Positions 54,338-64,000 of a DNA stretch of 64,000 bases are shown here, piece after piece. A program made the translations under genes and the position numbers. This DNA is from Blepharisma stoltei (Eukaryota > Ciliophora > Heterotrichea > Heterotrichida > Blepharismidae). How positions within the stretch are numbered: position 1 is the stretch's first letter; each line of letters begins with the position of its first letter. The stretch spans positions 879,501-943,500 of the forward strand of contig CAJZBQ010000058.1 of assembly GCA_914767885.1 (NCBI GenBank), given 5' to 3'. The notes below the pieces were generated by a model. The model did not search any database. It was given only the letters and a program-made list of their open reading frames with translations, and was not told the origin of the DNA.

Positions 54338-55609
54338 ATGTCAACAGTCGGAAAAGGAAAAGGAAGCAGAGGAAAGGCAGCAAGCGCAACTAAGACCTCA
54401 AGATCCCAAAAAGCAGGTCTTCAATTCCCAGTCGGTCGTATTTCAAGATTCATGAAACACGGAAAATATGCAGAAAGAGTAGGAGCAGGAGCACCAGTTT
54501 ATCTTGCAGCAGTTCTTGAATACTTACTACGTCTCTCTATTTGATATTTGGATAAATTATTTGTAAGCATAATTATTTTTTTTCTACTTATATTCAATAT
54601 AAATTTATTTATGTAAAATTATTTTAAAAAATTTATATTTTTCTCTCGCAGAGTTATAGCTCATGAACCTTTATGGATCGAACTCATTGAAAATGTAACC
54701 GCTCAATGAACTCCACATTAGACCAAATCCCTCACTATTTAGAGAAATATTCAGATTATAAAAAAATTCTCTAGTTCAATATTCTATTTTTTTTTAAATC
54801 ATTTTAAAAATATTTCTAACAGTAGTATGAAGCTCGGCAAAATAAGGCAGGGCATTATTTTAAAATCAAAACAGCCCTTCTCTCTTCATGCTTTAAAAGT
54901 GGGTAATTTCGCGGCAAAATGGCTTTGGCCCAATTTGGTAATTCTAAAAGGGACTAGCCAAAAATGGTTGACAAATGTAACCAATTTGACAAGTAAACGA
55001 GCCAATTTTTAAAATGGGGCTTATCATTATTTTTTTGAACTAGTTTAAAAACTAGAGAATTTTTATTATAATCTGAATATTTCTCTAAATATTGAGGGTC
55101 TGGTCTAAGATGTACAAGATGCGAAGTCCATTGAGCGGTTACATTTTAAATGAGGTCAATCAAAAAGGCTCATGAGCTATAGCCGCTGAAGTCTTAGAAC
55201 TTGCAGGAAATGCAGCAAAAGACTAACCCATTGAAGCAAATTTTATAATAAATATTTAAATTATTTTTAATATTTTTAAACATAAATTGTCTATTTATAT
55301 GAGGAGTAAGGTCGACATATGAAAATATACAAATTAATTTATTTTAGCAATAAATATATTTATAATAGAAAATATTGCAAAATGATTTTTTTCTTAAATT
55401 AAAAAATAAATTTTCAATCCGCACCTTACAAGAAAACTAGAATTGTTCCAAGACACATTCAATTAGCAATCAGAAACGACGAAGAACTAAACAGACTTAT
55501 GTCAAACGCAATTATTGCTAGTGGTGGTGCAGTACCATTCATCCATCAAGCTTTATTACCAGTACCTGGTAAAGACGAGAAAGAAGGAGGAGCAACCCAA
55601 GAGCTATAA
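54338..55609 (+). CDS. Histone H2A
   Basis: Three exon blocks: 54338-54526 (basic tail, then [32 protein letters not shown]), 55182-55225 ([14 protein letters not shown]) and 55429-55609 ([20 protein letters not shown], then QALLPVPG, ending [11 protein letters not shown]). Two TA-bounded IESs (54527-55181 and 55226-55428) divide the histone fold. Joined at TA they give EYLAAEVLE and AAKDYKKTRI, the known H2A order with Tyr where Asn is usual. The C-terminus lacks an SQ motif. It packages DNA in the nucleosome core as the H2A-H2B dimer. Confidence 0.92.
54527..55181. mobile_element. 655-nt IES in histone H2A containing a MITE
   Basis: TA-bounded. Inner part 54657-55181 is a MITE with inverted ends TATAGCTCATGARCC and ~110-bp arms (shared AATGTAACCGCTCAATG, TATTTAGAGAAATATTCAG). 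The outer 130 nt (54527-54656) is AT-rich and may be a separate older IES into which the MITE jumped, since the MITE's left end lies inside it. An inner block ACAAATG...CAAGTAAACG.GCCA recalls the arms of the 14506-16008 element. Confidence 0.8.
55226..55428. mobile_element. 203-nt TA-bounded IES in histone H2A
   Basis: AT-rich insert between AAKD and KKTRIV. Its ends (TAACCCATTG / inverted TAAGGTGCGG) are only weakly similar. Removal restores the histone frame. Confidence 0.85.
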
Positions 55610-55794
55610 TGATAACTAATTATTTGAATTCCCCCAATCTCTTGCTTTAAAATAATAATATAAGCACAAAGATCTTCTCTATTTTACAATAACTTTTTTA
55701 TATTTAACTAAAAATTTACTCTATTCCTATATTAATATTTAGATCAAAAAAAAACTAATTCTCATAGATTATTTAAAAGTTATTATTTTATAAG

Positions 55795-56530
55795 CTAAAT
55801 AACTCCCTTTTTATCTCTCTTCTCTCTTAGCTTTTCATACTTATCCTCCATCTCTTTCTTTTTAAGATCTGCTTTTGGAGTTTCTATTTTGGCTCCATAT
55901 AACAACAATTCTTGTTCTTTAATCTTGAAATAGCTATAGCGTCTACACCTTTATAACATGCCTTTGGGGTTGGATTCTCATAGCAACTTGGAGCTCTGAC
56001 GAGCCACCTAAAAGTAACAAGTCAATTAAAATTGGCAGAAACATATACTTTTGCAAGGATTTGTCAAATTGGAGGTGAATTCTCAGAGCTCCAAGATACT
56101 GTGGAGAATCAAGCACCAAAGCACGCTATAGCGGTGCAGACGCTATATAATTCAAGCTATTTCTATAGCATAAAGCGAAAATAAGACATAAAAGTATTAA
56201 TCCACAAGCTGCCAGCATTGAGTATCTGACTGCGTCTGCGTAGCCTTCTCCAAGTACATTAGAGTAATCTGTATAAAATATAATCCCTAATGCAAACCCA
56301 AGCTCACCAAGAAAACTAAAACTTAGAAGTAAAATGTAGAAGGTGATGCAGTTTCGAGATTTTCTGATTAAATGAGAAATCAATACAAGTATAGTAATCA
56401 CGACGCCTAAAATAATGTATCCTCCATTATACCATGTAAAATTTCCAGCTTCAGCACATACTGCAATGCCCGCCCCAATGTTTGCGAATCCAACAAATAA
56501 AAGGCAAAGACTTGTACTTCTAACTCGCAT
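55795..56530 (-). CDS. Four-helix membrane protein with charged cytosolic tail
   Basis: Starts at ATG 56530 (MRVRSTSLCLLFVGFANIG). Four hydrophobic segments at about residues 7-27, 35-55, 62-85 and 103-125 give a tetraspan layout. After removing a 211-nt MITE (55935-56145) the frame runs on for ~50 residues of charged tail (FKIKEQELLLYGAK, EKLRERREIKKGVI) to TAG 55795-55797; otherwise it would stop 7 residues into the MITE. No CCG tetraspanin signature, so the family is unassigned. Confidence 0.65.
55935..56145. mobile_element. MITE family K, TA-bounded, 211 nt
   Basis: Inverted ends TATAGCGTCTRCACC, with a further inverted block CTTGGAGCTCTGA. It interrupts the tetraspan gene near its 3' end, and removal at TA restores a longer frame. 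Confidence 0.85.
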
Positions 56531-57950
56531 TTAGAGTAAATAATATATTTTTAATTCTGATTAAACAACTGCAATTTATTGAAGAATTTTTAAAAAAATA
56601 TTAAATAGGCGTAATCAATTTATGTTAGGAAAGTAAGCAGGCAATATATGCATTGGTTCCCTTCAGCTTTTCTAGGTATTTTCATTTGAATAATTTGATT
56701 TATAATCAGATTATAATCCATTTCCCTCTATGCATGAATATTAATGAAAAAGCAAGGTAAAGAATATGCAAATCTAATAGCGTTTATAATGAAAAAAGCT
56801 TTAATATTTTCATCGTTAATTTGATATTTTAATCCATTTAAAGCTATTAGCTATTAAAATTTATAGAGAGATTAGCTGTAACTCCTATACTGATTTTTAT
56901 TAAGTAGTGAGACAAGAAGCAATTTTTTGGGTTAACGGCACGTTTTTGTCACAAGTAATTTCGATTTTTATTTCCTAAAAAATAAGAAATAGGTTCAGAT
57001 TTGCTGATGATTAAGAATTATAACTAATAAAAGTATGCTGAAGTTGATGCATTCATATGCTTGGTCAGCATTTTGACAGCTATATCTGACTATCTGGCCC
57101 AAGGTCATCTCTTCTCTCGGGATTAAGTTTAACTTATGATTACTCTTCAAGTATCATACTTCTTGGCTGCAGCTTGACCACATCTCTGAATAGCGTAGGT
57201 GGGCTAGCCTAACAGTCAAACTGTTTCTCTTCCCCAAGCTCCTTATAACCTCTCTGATCTACACTTGATACAGTGTAGATCCTTTTCAACTTACAAGTTC
57301 TATTCCGACTAATGCAAAACTTGATATTGGAGTAAAGCATGCGCGGTCAACCCAACATTGCGCTTCACCAGGTCCTTGCGCATCCTGTGGGATGCCAGCT
57401 GCAGGAGTTAAGAGGGGCTCCATGTCAAATGACCGTGGATTTTTGACAGTTACATTTCATCGAAAATTTTTGATAGTGCGGACATTTGGCCGAAAATTAA
57501 CGTTTTTTTTTTCTGTCAAATGTCTCACTATCAAAAATTTTCGACCAATTTTCGGCCAAAAATTTTTCGGTGAAATGGACACTATCAAAAAGGCAAAGTC
57601 ATTTGACCTGCACCCGTTAAGAGGATACAGCACACCCCTCATGGTTGCTCGCCATTACGTACTCCCTCCCCATGTCACCCACCCCATGACGATCCTGAAA
57701 ATTTTAAATGTTAAAATATCATTTGACAAGTCCCCCTCAAATATTTTAAATTGTCAAATTAATATTTAGCATGCTAAAATATCTGGGACCGTTAGGGGGT
57801 GGGTGGCATGGGAGGAGGTATCAAGGCCGATCCAAAACGGTGTGTAAGCTATAGTTTAACTTCCCACACCATTTTAATGTATATTATATTTAATCCCATT
57901 TAAAGATTTCTAGCAATACACTTTTTGTCTGACCAGGGGAAAATGCAAAA
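56531..57950. other. Intergenic region rich in inverted repeats
   Basis: It holds repeat H copy 2 (about 57100-57430), an inverted repeat at 57424-57610 (CAAATGAC..., repeated GAAAATTTTTGATAGTG) and another at about 57657-57820 (TGTCACCCACCCC / GGGGTGGGTGGCATG). A 125-codon plus-strand frame across the first inverted repeat is considered chance. Confidence 0.5.
57424..57820. repeat. Two adjacent inverted repeats
   Basis: 57424-57610: outer words TCAAATGACCGTGGATTTTT and TGCCTTTTTGATAGTG form arms, with internal copies of AAAATTTTTGATAGTG and TTTCGGCC-like words. 57657-57820: ACTCCCTCCCCATGTCACCC against its inverted partner. They may belong to one larger foldback. Confidence 0.55.
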
Positions 57951-58392
57951 ATGGCCCATTTAGTTTATTCGAATTTATATCAATACTATAAATATCAAAT
58001 AAGTCAATTAACCGCCTTTATTTACCTTGATTAGGATATCATGCCTCTATAATAAAATGTTGTGTACCTTAATCCATTTAGCACAGCTCACAATCTGCTG
58101 GATATACCCAATCTCCCAAACAGTCCACGCATTTGAGACCAGAAATTATTCCCTATTTTGGATTTCCTATTGGTTTGTCTTTGGGGTCTTAAACTATTTA
58201 GAGTCGACCTTCCTTTTCTGGCTTGCTCCGTAAAGATAATATAGATTTTGCGTTTACCAAATACTAAGGTCTCTGTTCTGCTTGTGGATGCTCCATCCAG
58301 ACTACAAAGGAGCTGAATTTATTGAAGAAACACTTTTCCCAGTCGCCTATGAGCAATTGAAAGGGATTGTGTCGATGACACCTTTGGGGTAA
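57951..58392 (+). CDS. REEP/DP1/TB2 (HVA22-type) ER-shaping protein
   Basis: The conserved core reads WIYPISQTVHAFETRN, FWISYWFVFGVLNYLEST, FLFWLAP, LFCLWMLHPDYKGAEFIEE and VAYEQL. The order YP..., YW.VF, FLLWL.P and GAxFIYE is that of REEP/DP1 proteins, which curve the tubular ER with hairpin membrane segments. A 15-nt intron (58230-58244) must be spliced; the stop is TAA 58390-58392. The start is unsettled: ATG 57951 opens MAHLVYSNLYQYY, a plausible N-terminus, but a frame change around 58005-58035 (short IES or intron) is needed to reach the core. Confidence 0.8.
58230..58244 (+). other. 15-nt intron
   Basis: GTAAAGATAATATAG. Removal joins FLFWLAP to FCVYQILRSL and recovers the GAEFIEE half of the REEP domain. 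Confidence 0.9.
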
Positions 58393-58645
58393 ATTTCATG
58401 TAGGAAATATCTAGAAGAGGCTTAATAGATTAAATAACGAATATTTGAATAAATGATCTTAAGTTATTAAATGATATAAGAATTTACTATAAAACAGGCT
58501 TATATCTATATTTCTATAATTTAAATTAATTCAATTAAAGCTGGCATAAAAATTCTTAATTAATTTATATACAACTTTTATAATAAAATGTTAAGAGAAT
58601 GCTTATTTAATAGCAATTTTTGATATTTAAAAATAGGATTAATAA

Positions 58646-61402
58646 TTAGTATCTACCTCCTCTATAATTATATTTTGGATATGGATCGGAAAAAGCAGGC
58701 TGGCCAAGCTCAAGATTGTCAAGATTCATTAATTTTGCCTCAAGATCGACTGGACGGGCTGGCTCAACAGGCGCTGATTGGAAAGTGGTGAAATCCATAG
58801 CAGATCTTGGGTTCGCTTTTAGCTGAGACATAGTAGGTCCTTGGCCTTCTTGCAAATTCAAATTTATTTTCATGCTAGGGGTTTGGCTTTGCCCTTGTCC
58901 TCCTTGGTGCTGAACATCAGTTTGGTTTGTCCAAACATCAGCTGGAATTGTAGGGGTTCCCCATGCATTATTTTGCCAGGCAGGATTTGTTTTTGCAGGC
59001 TGATTAGTAGGAACAGAAACCCCAGCCCATACATTTTCCATATGACTTGGAGGGACTCTTGGGTTTGTTTCAGCTGGTCTTGAATAAGTAGGGTTATTTG
59101 GAAATGAGGAAAGGGTATTAGAATATGGAGGATTTGATGGAGGAATATTTGTATATGTAGGAGGATTTGATGGAGTAATATTAGTATATGTAGGAGGATT
59201 TGATGGAGGAATATTTGTATATGTAGGAGGATTTGATGGAGGAATATTTGTATATGAAGGAGGATTTGATGGAGGAATATTGGTAGGAGGAGGCTTAGAA
59301 TAAACTGGTGTCTGCCCCCATAGGTCCGAAGATTGCGTAGGTTTTGGCTCTTGACGTGGAGGCTGGTTCCATAAGGCTTCTAAGCTTGCCTGAGGCGGCT
59401 GTGGAGGAAACGGATTAAAAGGCTCAGGGGCTTTTTGTACTGCAGGCTGACTCCAAATATCTGCTGGTCTCTGTACAGGCTGATTCCAAGCAGGCTCTGG
59501 AATTGCTGTATTTTTAACTGTAACAGTTGCAAACATTATTATATTGTTCAGATTTAGAAAGGGTCTCTTCCAGGGAGTAATATCAAACCTCCCTTTTAAC
59601 TCCTAATAGATGACACCGACAGCCATTTTGCCCAGCAAGCATCCAGAAGACCCACCATAGGGCCAGAAAGCTTTCACTAATTGCGTTGACCTCGCTCCAG
59701 ACTTGACTTCTGCACAGGTTCAGCCTAAGGGTCACCCTCCTTAGGTGTGTCAAGCGGTAAAACTTCTATACTTCCTAATATCCTGGGCCAAACTTATGCG
59801 ATAAACCATATTTGGCATTGCTGATAAAGGTGCACCAGATAAACCGAACCCTATAATAATAAAATTCGCGGAAGAGGAAAGGTTTACTGAGTAAACCATT
59901 TCATTACATCGCCATTTTATTATTATGTAACAGTAGCAAACAAATTTCCACCTGGTGGTGGATTAATTTTGGCTGGTGGTGGCATTCTATTATTAATAAC
60001 CGGTTTTACTGCAGGTGCAGAAAAAATATCAATTTTAGGCTGCTCATTGATGACAGGCACTGGCTCTTCTATATGCTCTCCTAAATTACTATTTGACTGT
60101 CCTCCATAGTCTTGTTGCTGCTGTTCTTGTATATCTCTTCTCTTTTCTGGGTAAGGATCATAAGACCCTCCTCTCCCATAATAGTCATCCTCATATCTTC
60201 TATTACTGTCTGAATAATTCCCATATCTGCCTGAATCACTTGACATACCTGAAAATTTGTCCCTGAGCTTTTTGGCTTTTTCCCTTTCTTCGTCTAGATA
60301 CTTGTGATCTGCAATTAATTGGTTGATATATTTATTCTGCTTTGCAATATTTATCATAGCATTTATATCAATATTAAATAATTTTATGATAAATAATGGT
60401 ACTTGCTTATTAGTTTTTTTAGAAATAACATTTAAATACTATACTTTTGTATAGATTAAAATGATGGCGAGCAATACCAACCTCTTAACTCCTAGCTTGG
60501 ACAGGGGACCTGGAGGATGGCGTTTGGAAAAGTGTATCTGGTCTGGCGTTACCTGTTTTGGCGAAGTGCAATGTAGGGCTAGTCGACCGAATGCTTACTC
60601 CAATTCAGGGGTTCCCCTCAGCCGAAAATTAGAAAGGGATATCTCAGAAGTGTCAAAACGAGTTTCTTGATCAATCAGTGCAATTTGAAAAAAGGAATTA
60701 CACCCTGGACTTCGTATGTCCATTTTGGCCAGAAAAATTCACCAATTGGAATTTACAATGGCAGGTAGCCTTTGCTGACACGCGGCATGGTGATACGACT
60801 TATCCAAATATTAGGTATACTGATTGCCCGATGATGGCGCATTAAGCGCCATCATCGGGAAATTTCTATAGCGAGTGTAGGCCCTCGTACGCTGAAGTAA
60901 CCTTCGTGATGTGGTGAACGTGAACTAGCAAGAAAGTGGTGAGAGCTAGGGGTAGAGGTAGTGCTTCTGGAATTCCATTGACTTTTTATCAGTATAATTA
61001 AGCTTAAGATCAAGATTAAGCTATACTTTTGTCTCTTACGCCGCTGCCACGTTCTTCTCCTCCATCTCTATACGAAAAATCTTGGAGCAGCCTAATTTTG
61101 AACCCTTCATCTCTGATTTCGTTCATGCAGGAGTTTGAGCCGAATTTCAACAAATGTTCTATTAAATTCAAAGCTTTATATATCCTTCTCCACTCTTTTG
61201 GAGGCGATCTGAGATATTCCCACGTACATCTCATGATTACGGTCCTTTCTTCAGGGTTGTATGTTTTTTCTGCTATTTCGTGAAGAAGGGTATTCGATGT
61301 TCCGTAGTTTTCATCACTGCATACTTCAGCAATCATGCGTTCTAGTGGGGTTTTTGTGACACGATCTCGGAGACCAAGTGCTATCTTTTTTAGGGAATCC
61401 AT
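58646..61402 (-). CDS. ENTH-domain endocytic adaptor (epsin-like)
   Basis: Starts at ATG 61402 (MDSLKKIALGLRDRVTKTPL). Residues 1-~140 are an ENTH domain (IAEVCSDENYG, EWRRIYKALNLIEHLLKFGS, DGGEERGSGVRDKS), which binds PtdIns(4,5)P2 at clathrin coats. Then comes a charged helix and a long Pro/Asn/Gln-rich tail with an NPF (PFNPFPP), repeated W-containing DIWSQP/DLWGQ boxes and 11-residue repeats of SNPPTYTNIPP type at 59120-59285. Two inserts are removed: an IES at 60358-61024 (joining VRDKS to MINIAKQ) and a retroposon at 59535-59926 (joining NLFATVT to VKNTAIPE). It ends NYRGGRY at 58646. Confidence 0.82.
59120..59285 (-). repeat. 33-bp coding tandem repeat
   Basis: About five units of GGAGGATTTGATGGAGGAAT plus TTTGTATATGTA encode SNPPTYTNIPP. 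Units are nearly identical at the DNA level, which implies recent expansion. Confidence 0.85.
59520..59941 (-). mobile_element. Retroposon-like insert in the epsin-like gene, 15-bp target duplication
   Basis: GTAACAGTTGCAAAC (59520-59534) and GTAACAGTAGCAAAC (59927-59941) differ at one base. On the minus strand the head is ATAATAATAAAATGGCGATG, similar to heads of F and G. An inner block (AGCCTAAGGGTCACCCTCC, GCGGTAAAACTTC) is the inverse of part of repeat F. Both gene halves use the same frame within the duplication, so collapsing it restores the protein. Confidence 0.78.
60358..61024. mobile_element. 667-nt IES in the epsin-like gene, containing family-E palindrome
   Basis: Joining at TA gives VRDKSMINIAKQ in frame. 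Inside are GC-richer sequence of unknown family (60461-60780) and a short family-E element (about 60812-60876, TATACTGATTGCCCGATGAT to its inverse ending CTATAG). A 69-codon plus-strand frame in it is considered chance. Confidence 0.7.
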
Positions 61403-61634
61403 TTTATTATTATGCTAGCTGTTAATAAGTGTTAGATCAGAACAGGGAAATATTAGATAAATTGCAATAGAAAAAAAATATGTATGGGTATATTAAATAG
61501 GAGGATAGCTCTATTAGGAGCATAATATTAATTTATAATAAAATTGAGCATAATAACATATAGGGATGAGTTGTTATTATTACTGACGTAATTGCAGACA
61601 TATTTTTTAAGTATAACTAGGTTATAGTAGTTAA

Positions 61635-62361
61635 TTATACTTGTAGATATGTATAAGAAGATCCTTTAGAAATAAAGGCTTGCTTCTTAATAAGATTTCT
61701 TTTCTTAAAGAAAAATCTGTAAACAAGGTAAACCAGAAGCACAATTGTGGATACTTGGATCAGTAAATGTGCATTTAATGTGAAAAGTTCTAATTCCTGT
61801 TTTAGCTTGGAATTTTCTAATTCATGTCCTGAGTGCTCATGATTGAATTTAAGGCTTCTCATATTTTGGGAATTTGGCAAACAGCTGGCAGGTTTATAAT
61901 TATTTTTTACAGGCTCAGGATTTTTTATTTCTTCAATAAATTTCTTCCCTTTAGAATCTTCATTAGAAAATCTAATAAGGTTCAAGAGGGAGAGAGGCTC
62001 ACTTGTTTCTTTTTCATTTATTACATATGAGGTTTTTTGAGCTTCAGCGTCATTAGGTAGTAGGGACGGCTGAATGAAATGCTCGCATTCATCATAAGAA
62101 CATTTATCTATATGATATTCTGTTCCAGAGTGTGGACGCATTGACCATTTAATCGTGCAGCTTCTGACACAATTGTTATACAGCCACCATTTTATTATAA
62201 AATAATTAAAAAATAAATTTTTTTGAAAATAAATTATTATTATAAGGAAATAAAAAAATTATTTTTAAATATATGGAAGTGTATTTGTCTTGGGCTGAAG
62301 CTGAAATCGCAAGATTTGGGAAAAGCACAAATATTAGGAAAGTAGAAATAAAAGGCTTCAT
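61635..62361 (-). CDS. Type I membrane protein, signal peptide and small Cys-rich ectodomain
   Basis: ATG 62361 opens MKPFISTFLIFVLFPNLAIS, a clear signal peptide. A ~70-nt AT-rich IES (about 62197-62265) is removed at TA to join DKYTSI to IKWWLYNNCVRSC. The ectodomain has Cys at NNCVRSC, HIDKCSYDEC and ASCLPNS. Then a helical stretch, one membrane segment (LLIQVSTIVLLVYLVYRF) and a basic cytosolic tail (FFKKRNLIKKQ) up to the TAA at 61635. No family recognised; ectodomain disulfides and surface or endomembrane location are inferred. Confidence 0.65.
62197..62265. mobile_element. ~70-nt TA-bounded IES
   Basis: AT-rich stretch between the signal peptide and the Cys-rich part. It contains stops in the host frame and has TATA at both ends. 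Confidence 0.6.
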
Positions 62362-62860
62362 TGTCTTATATTATAATTATCGCAGATTAATGTTTCTCCA
62401 TTAAGCAATAAAACTACCTTAATAAATTATTAAATTTTATAATTAGCTTCTCTTTAAATTTATTCTCTTATTTTACCATTTATTTCTTAATTATCAGATA
62501 GCAAAATATGAATTTTATATTTAGCTTGCTGTATGGAAATAGTTAAAATAATTTTAGAATATTCTTATATATAAATAAGAAAACAAAATTCGTTTTTTAT
62601 TTGCCTATTATAAATATAATCTAAATTTTTTTAAAATTTTATTTTAATTCAATTAAGTCTAAAGACCTAAATTTGTAATTATTCCCATAAATAGCAGGTA
62701 AAAAAAAGAAATTTTTCAGTTTCTGATAGAATCCTTTTTATCATTTAGTTAAACCTTACAAAAATATGATCAAAATTTTATTGGATAGGAAAAATAGGAA
62801 TAAAAAATAAATTATGGACCATTGATATCAAGCTAATTTTATCCACAGATTAATAAAATT
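62362..62860. promoter_or_regulatory. Divergent intergenic region
   Basis: About 500 bp of AT-rich sequence between the divergently transcribed membrane protein and von Willebrand A genes, so it should contain both promoters. I see no distinctive element. Confidence 0.4.
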
Positions 62861-64000
62861 ATGAATTCCAACTTTTCAAATTCATCAACACCGACGCCTC
62901 AAGGAACCAGTCCAAGTCAGAATCCTGCTAACTCCTTATTTCTTCCATCTCAGCCTTTACTTCACCCAAATGTTCATACTGGAGTCAATTATCCTCCTTC
63001 CTATGTTCCTGCTTCACCGCCTTGGATTCCTCCATGCATCAATCCATATACCAACAATATTTACCCAGTCCCATACCCCTACAACCTAAATCCTTACTAT
63101 CCAGCCTTAGTAAACCCTCTTTATAATCCCATTCCTGTTGGCTTAGGCCCTCCTGCATTTCCAGGTCTAATCCTAAACCCTCGCCCTCCTGTGCTCCTGA
63201 ATGGTCCTCCATCAGCTTATAATCCTCTTCTTCCTTTAAAGCGTTCTCGAGAAGTAGTAAACTTTGACGACGATGAAGAACTTGAAACCTCTCAGACTCC
63301 ATCAGAAGAAGTCAAAGCTGAAGAAGCTCCTCTTATAGCTTCCCTCAATTTTCTATTCAATTATATAGAGCTAAAAAACGCAGCCCAAGAAGTCCCATGT
63401 ACTCTTTCACTTCAAGGTATGGACATTTCACTTGATGAGATCCAGAAAAACCGTCAAGGGATAGACCTAGTCTGTGTCATTGATATCAGTGGAAGTATGG
63501 TCGGAGAAAAAATACAGCTTGTAAAGGAGACTTTGGAGTTTCTGCTTACGGTTTTAGATAGGAGAGATAGGATGAGTTTATGTGTTTTTAATAATTCTGG
63601 AAAGAGATTGACAAAATTAGTAACCCTTAATGATAAAGGGAAATCTATACACAACTCTAGATGAATAAGATATAGATTTAGTAGTCTTGAAATTTTTGTA
63701 TAGGAAAATATCCATATTATTATTTATATATGGGCTTGTTTTTTATTATAAATAGAGTAATTTCAAAAGCACTTCGAAGAATTCAGGCTGTTGGAGGGAC
63801 TAATATAGCTTCTGGAATGCAGCTTGCATATAATGTGCTGAATAGTCGAAGATTTATAAACCATATCACTTCTATCTTTCTTCTAACAGATGGACTTGAC
63901 AACACAAATCCCGCTGCCTCAATTACAATTAAAGGACTTTCTGATTCTTTTCAGATTAAAAGCCCTACAATTATCCATACTTTTGGTTATGGAAGAGACC
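62861..64000 (+). CDS. Von Willebrand factor A domain protein with Pro-rich N-terminus, cut by window edge
   Basis: ATG 62861. Residues 1-~125 are Pro/Tyr/Asn-rich (YPPSYVPASPPWIPP; NPLYNPIPVG), then KRSREVVNFDDDEELE and the VWA domain. The MIDAS metal site is complete in what is visible: DISGS (CVIDISGSMVGEK), a Thr in GGTNIASGM and Asp in LLTDGLDN. A 107-nt TA-bounded IES (63648-63754) is removed to join DKGKS to RVISKALRR. VWA domains of this type mediate Mg2+-dependent protein contacts; partner unknown. The C-terminus lies outside the window. Confidence 0.82.
63648..63754. mobile_element. 107-nt TA-bounded IES in the VWA gene
   Basis: Left end TATACACAACTC, right end TTATAAATA. It contains in-frame TAG and AT-rich sequence. 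Joining at TA gives GKSRVISKAL. Confidence 0.75.

Noticed and set aside
57392-57769. 125-codon plus-strand frame
   Set aside because: Runs through two inverted repeats; its residues mirror the palindrome and no domain is evident.

Overview
The window is almost certainly germline (micronuclear) DNA of a heterotrich ciliate close to Blepharisma. Four things in the sequence point there. (1) In-frame TGA falls on conserved tryptophans in many genes, while TAA and TAG end genes. (2) Five introns of exactly 15 nt (GTA...AG) can be read at 41255, 41660, 45317, 52110 and 58230. (3) Nearly every gene, histone H2A included, is cut by AT-rich or repeat-derived inserts whose removal at a TA restores the reading frame, as expected of internal eliminated sequences (IESs). 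(4) The DNA is AT-rich, with somewhat GC-richer dispersed repeats. UGA=Trp, 15-16 nt introns and MITE-rich IESs are known from Blepharisma; the exact species is inference.

Region 1-39.7 kb is a head-to-tail array on the minus strand of twelve paralogous genes (numbered here 1-12 by rising coordinate). Each encodes a ~550-700 aa protein with an unrecognised N-terminal part, shared motifs (VNIPTTLI, RVLW, SINNPFKV, DFIQDK.KWVFLDCKE, KEQSIKAY) and, in the eleven whose 3' end is in the window, a ~115-residue C-terminal domain resembling a truncated (2-on-2) hemoglobin. Copy 9 is free of inserts; most others carry one to five. A small plus-strand gene for a putatively acylated MGCC protein lies between copies 8 and 9.

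Region 40-64 kb is mixed single-copy sequence: an unknown gene, an F-BAR protein with a KIAA0513/SBF2-like tail, a secreted protein, an EF-hand protein, a coiled-coil protein, a fragmented unknown gene, two glutaredoxin-like proteins, an ammonium transporter, histone H2A, a four-helix membrane protein, a REEP/DP1-type ER-shaping protein, an ENTH (epsin-like) adaptor, a type I membrane protein and the start of a von Willebrand A protein.

The inserts fall into three boundary classes. Class 1 is TA-bounded, often with ends reading TATAG (several MITE families and many short IESs). Class 2 is two MITE families with CTCCCC ends and 3-bp TNA target duplications. Class 3 is retroposon-like repeats with 11-15 bp target duplications, five of them inside exons. 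Most gene models here therefore become readable only after virtual excision; junctions were chosen by frame, homology within the array and boundary repeats, and none was checked against macronuclear sequence.
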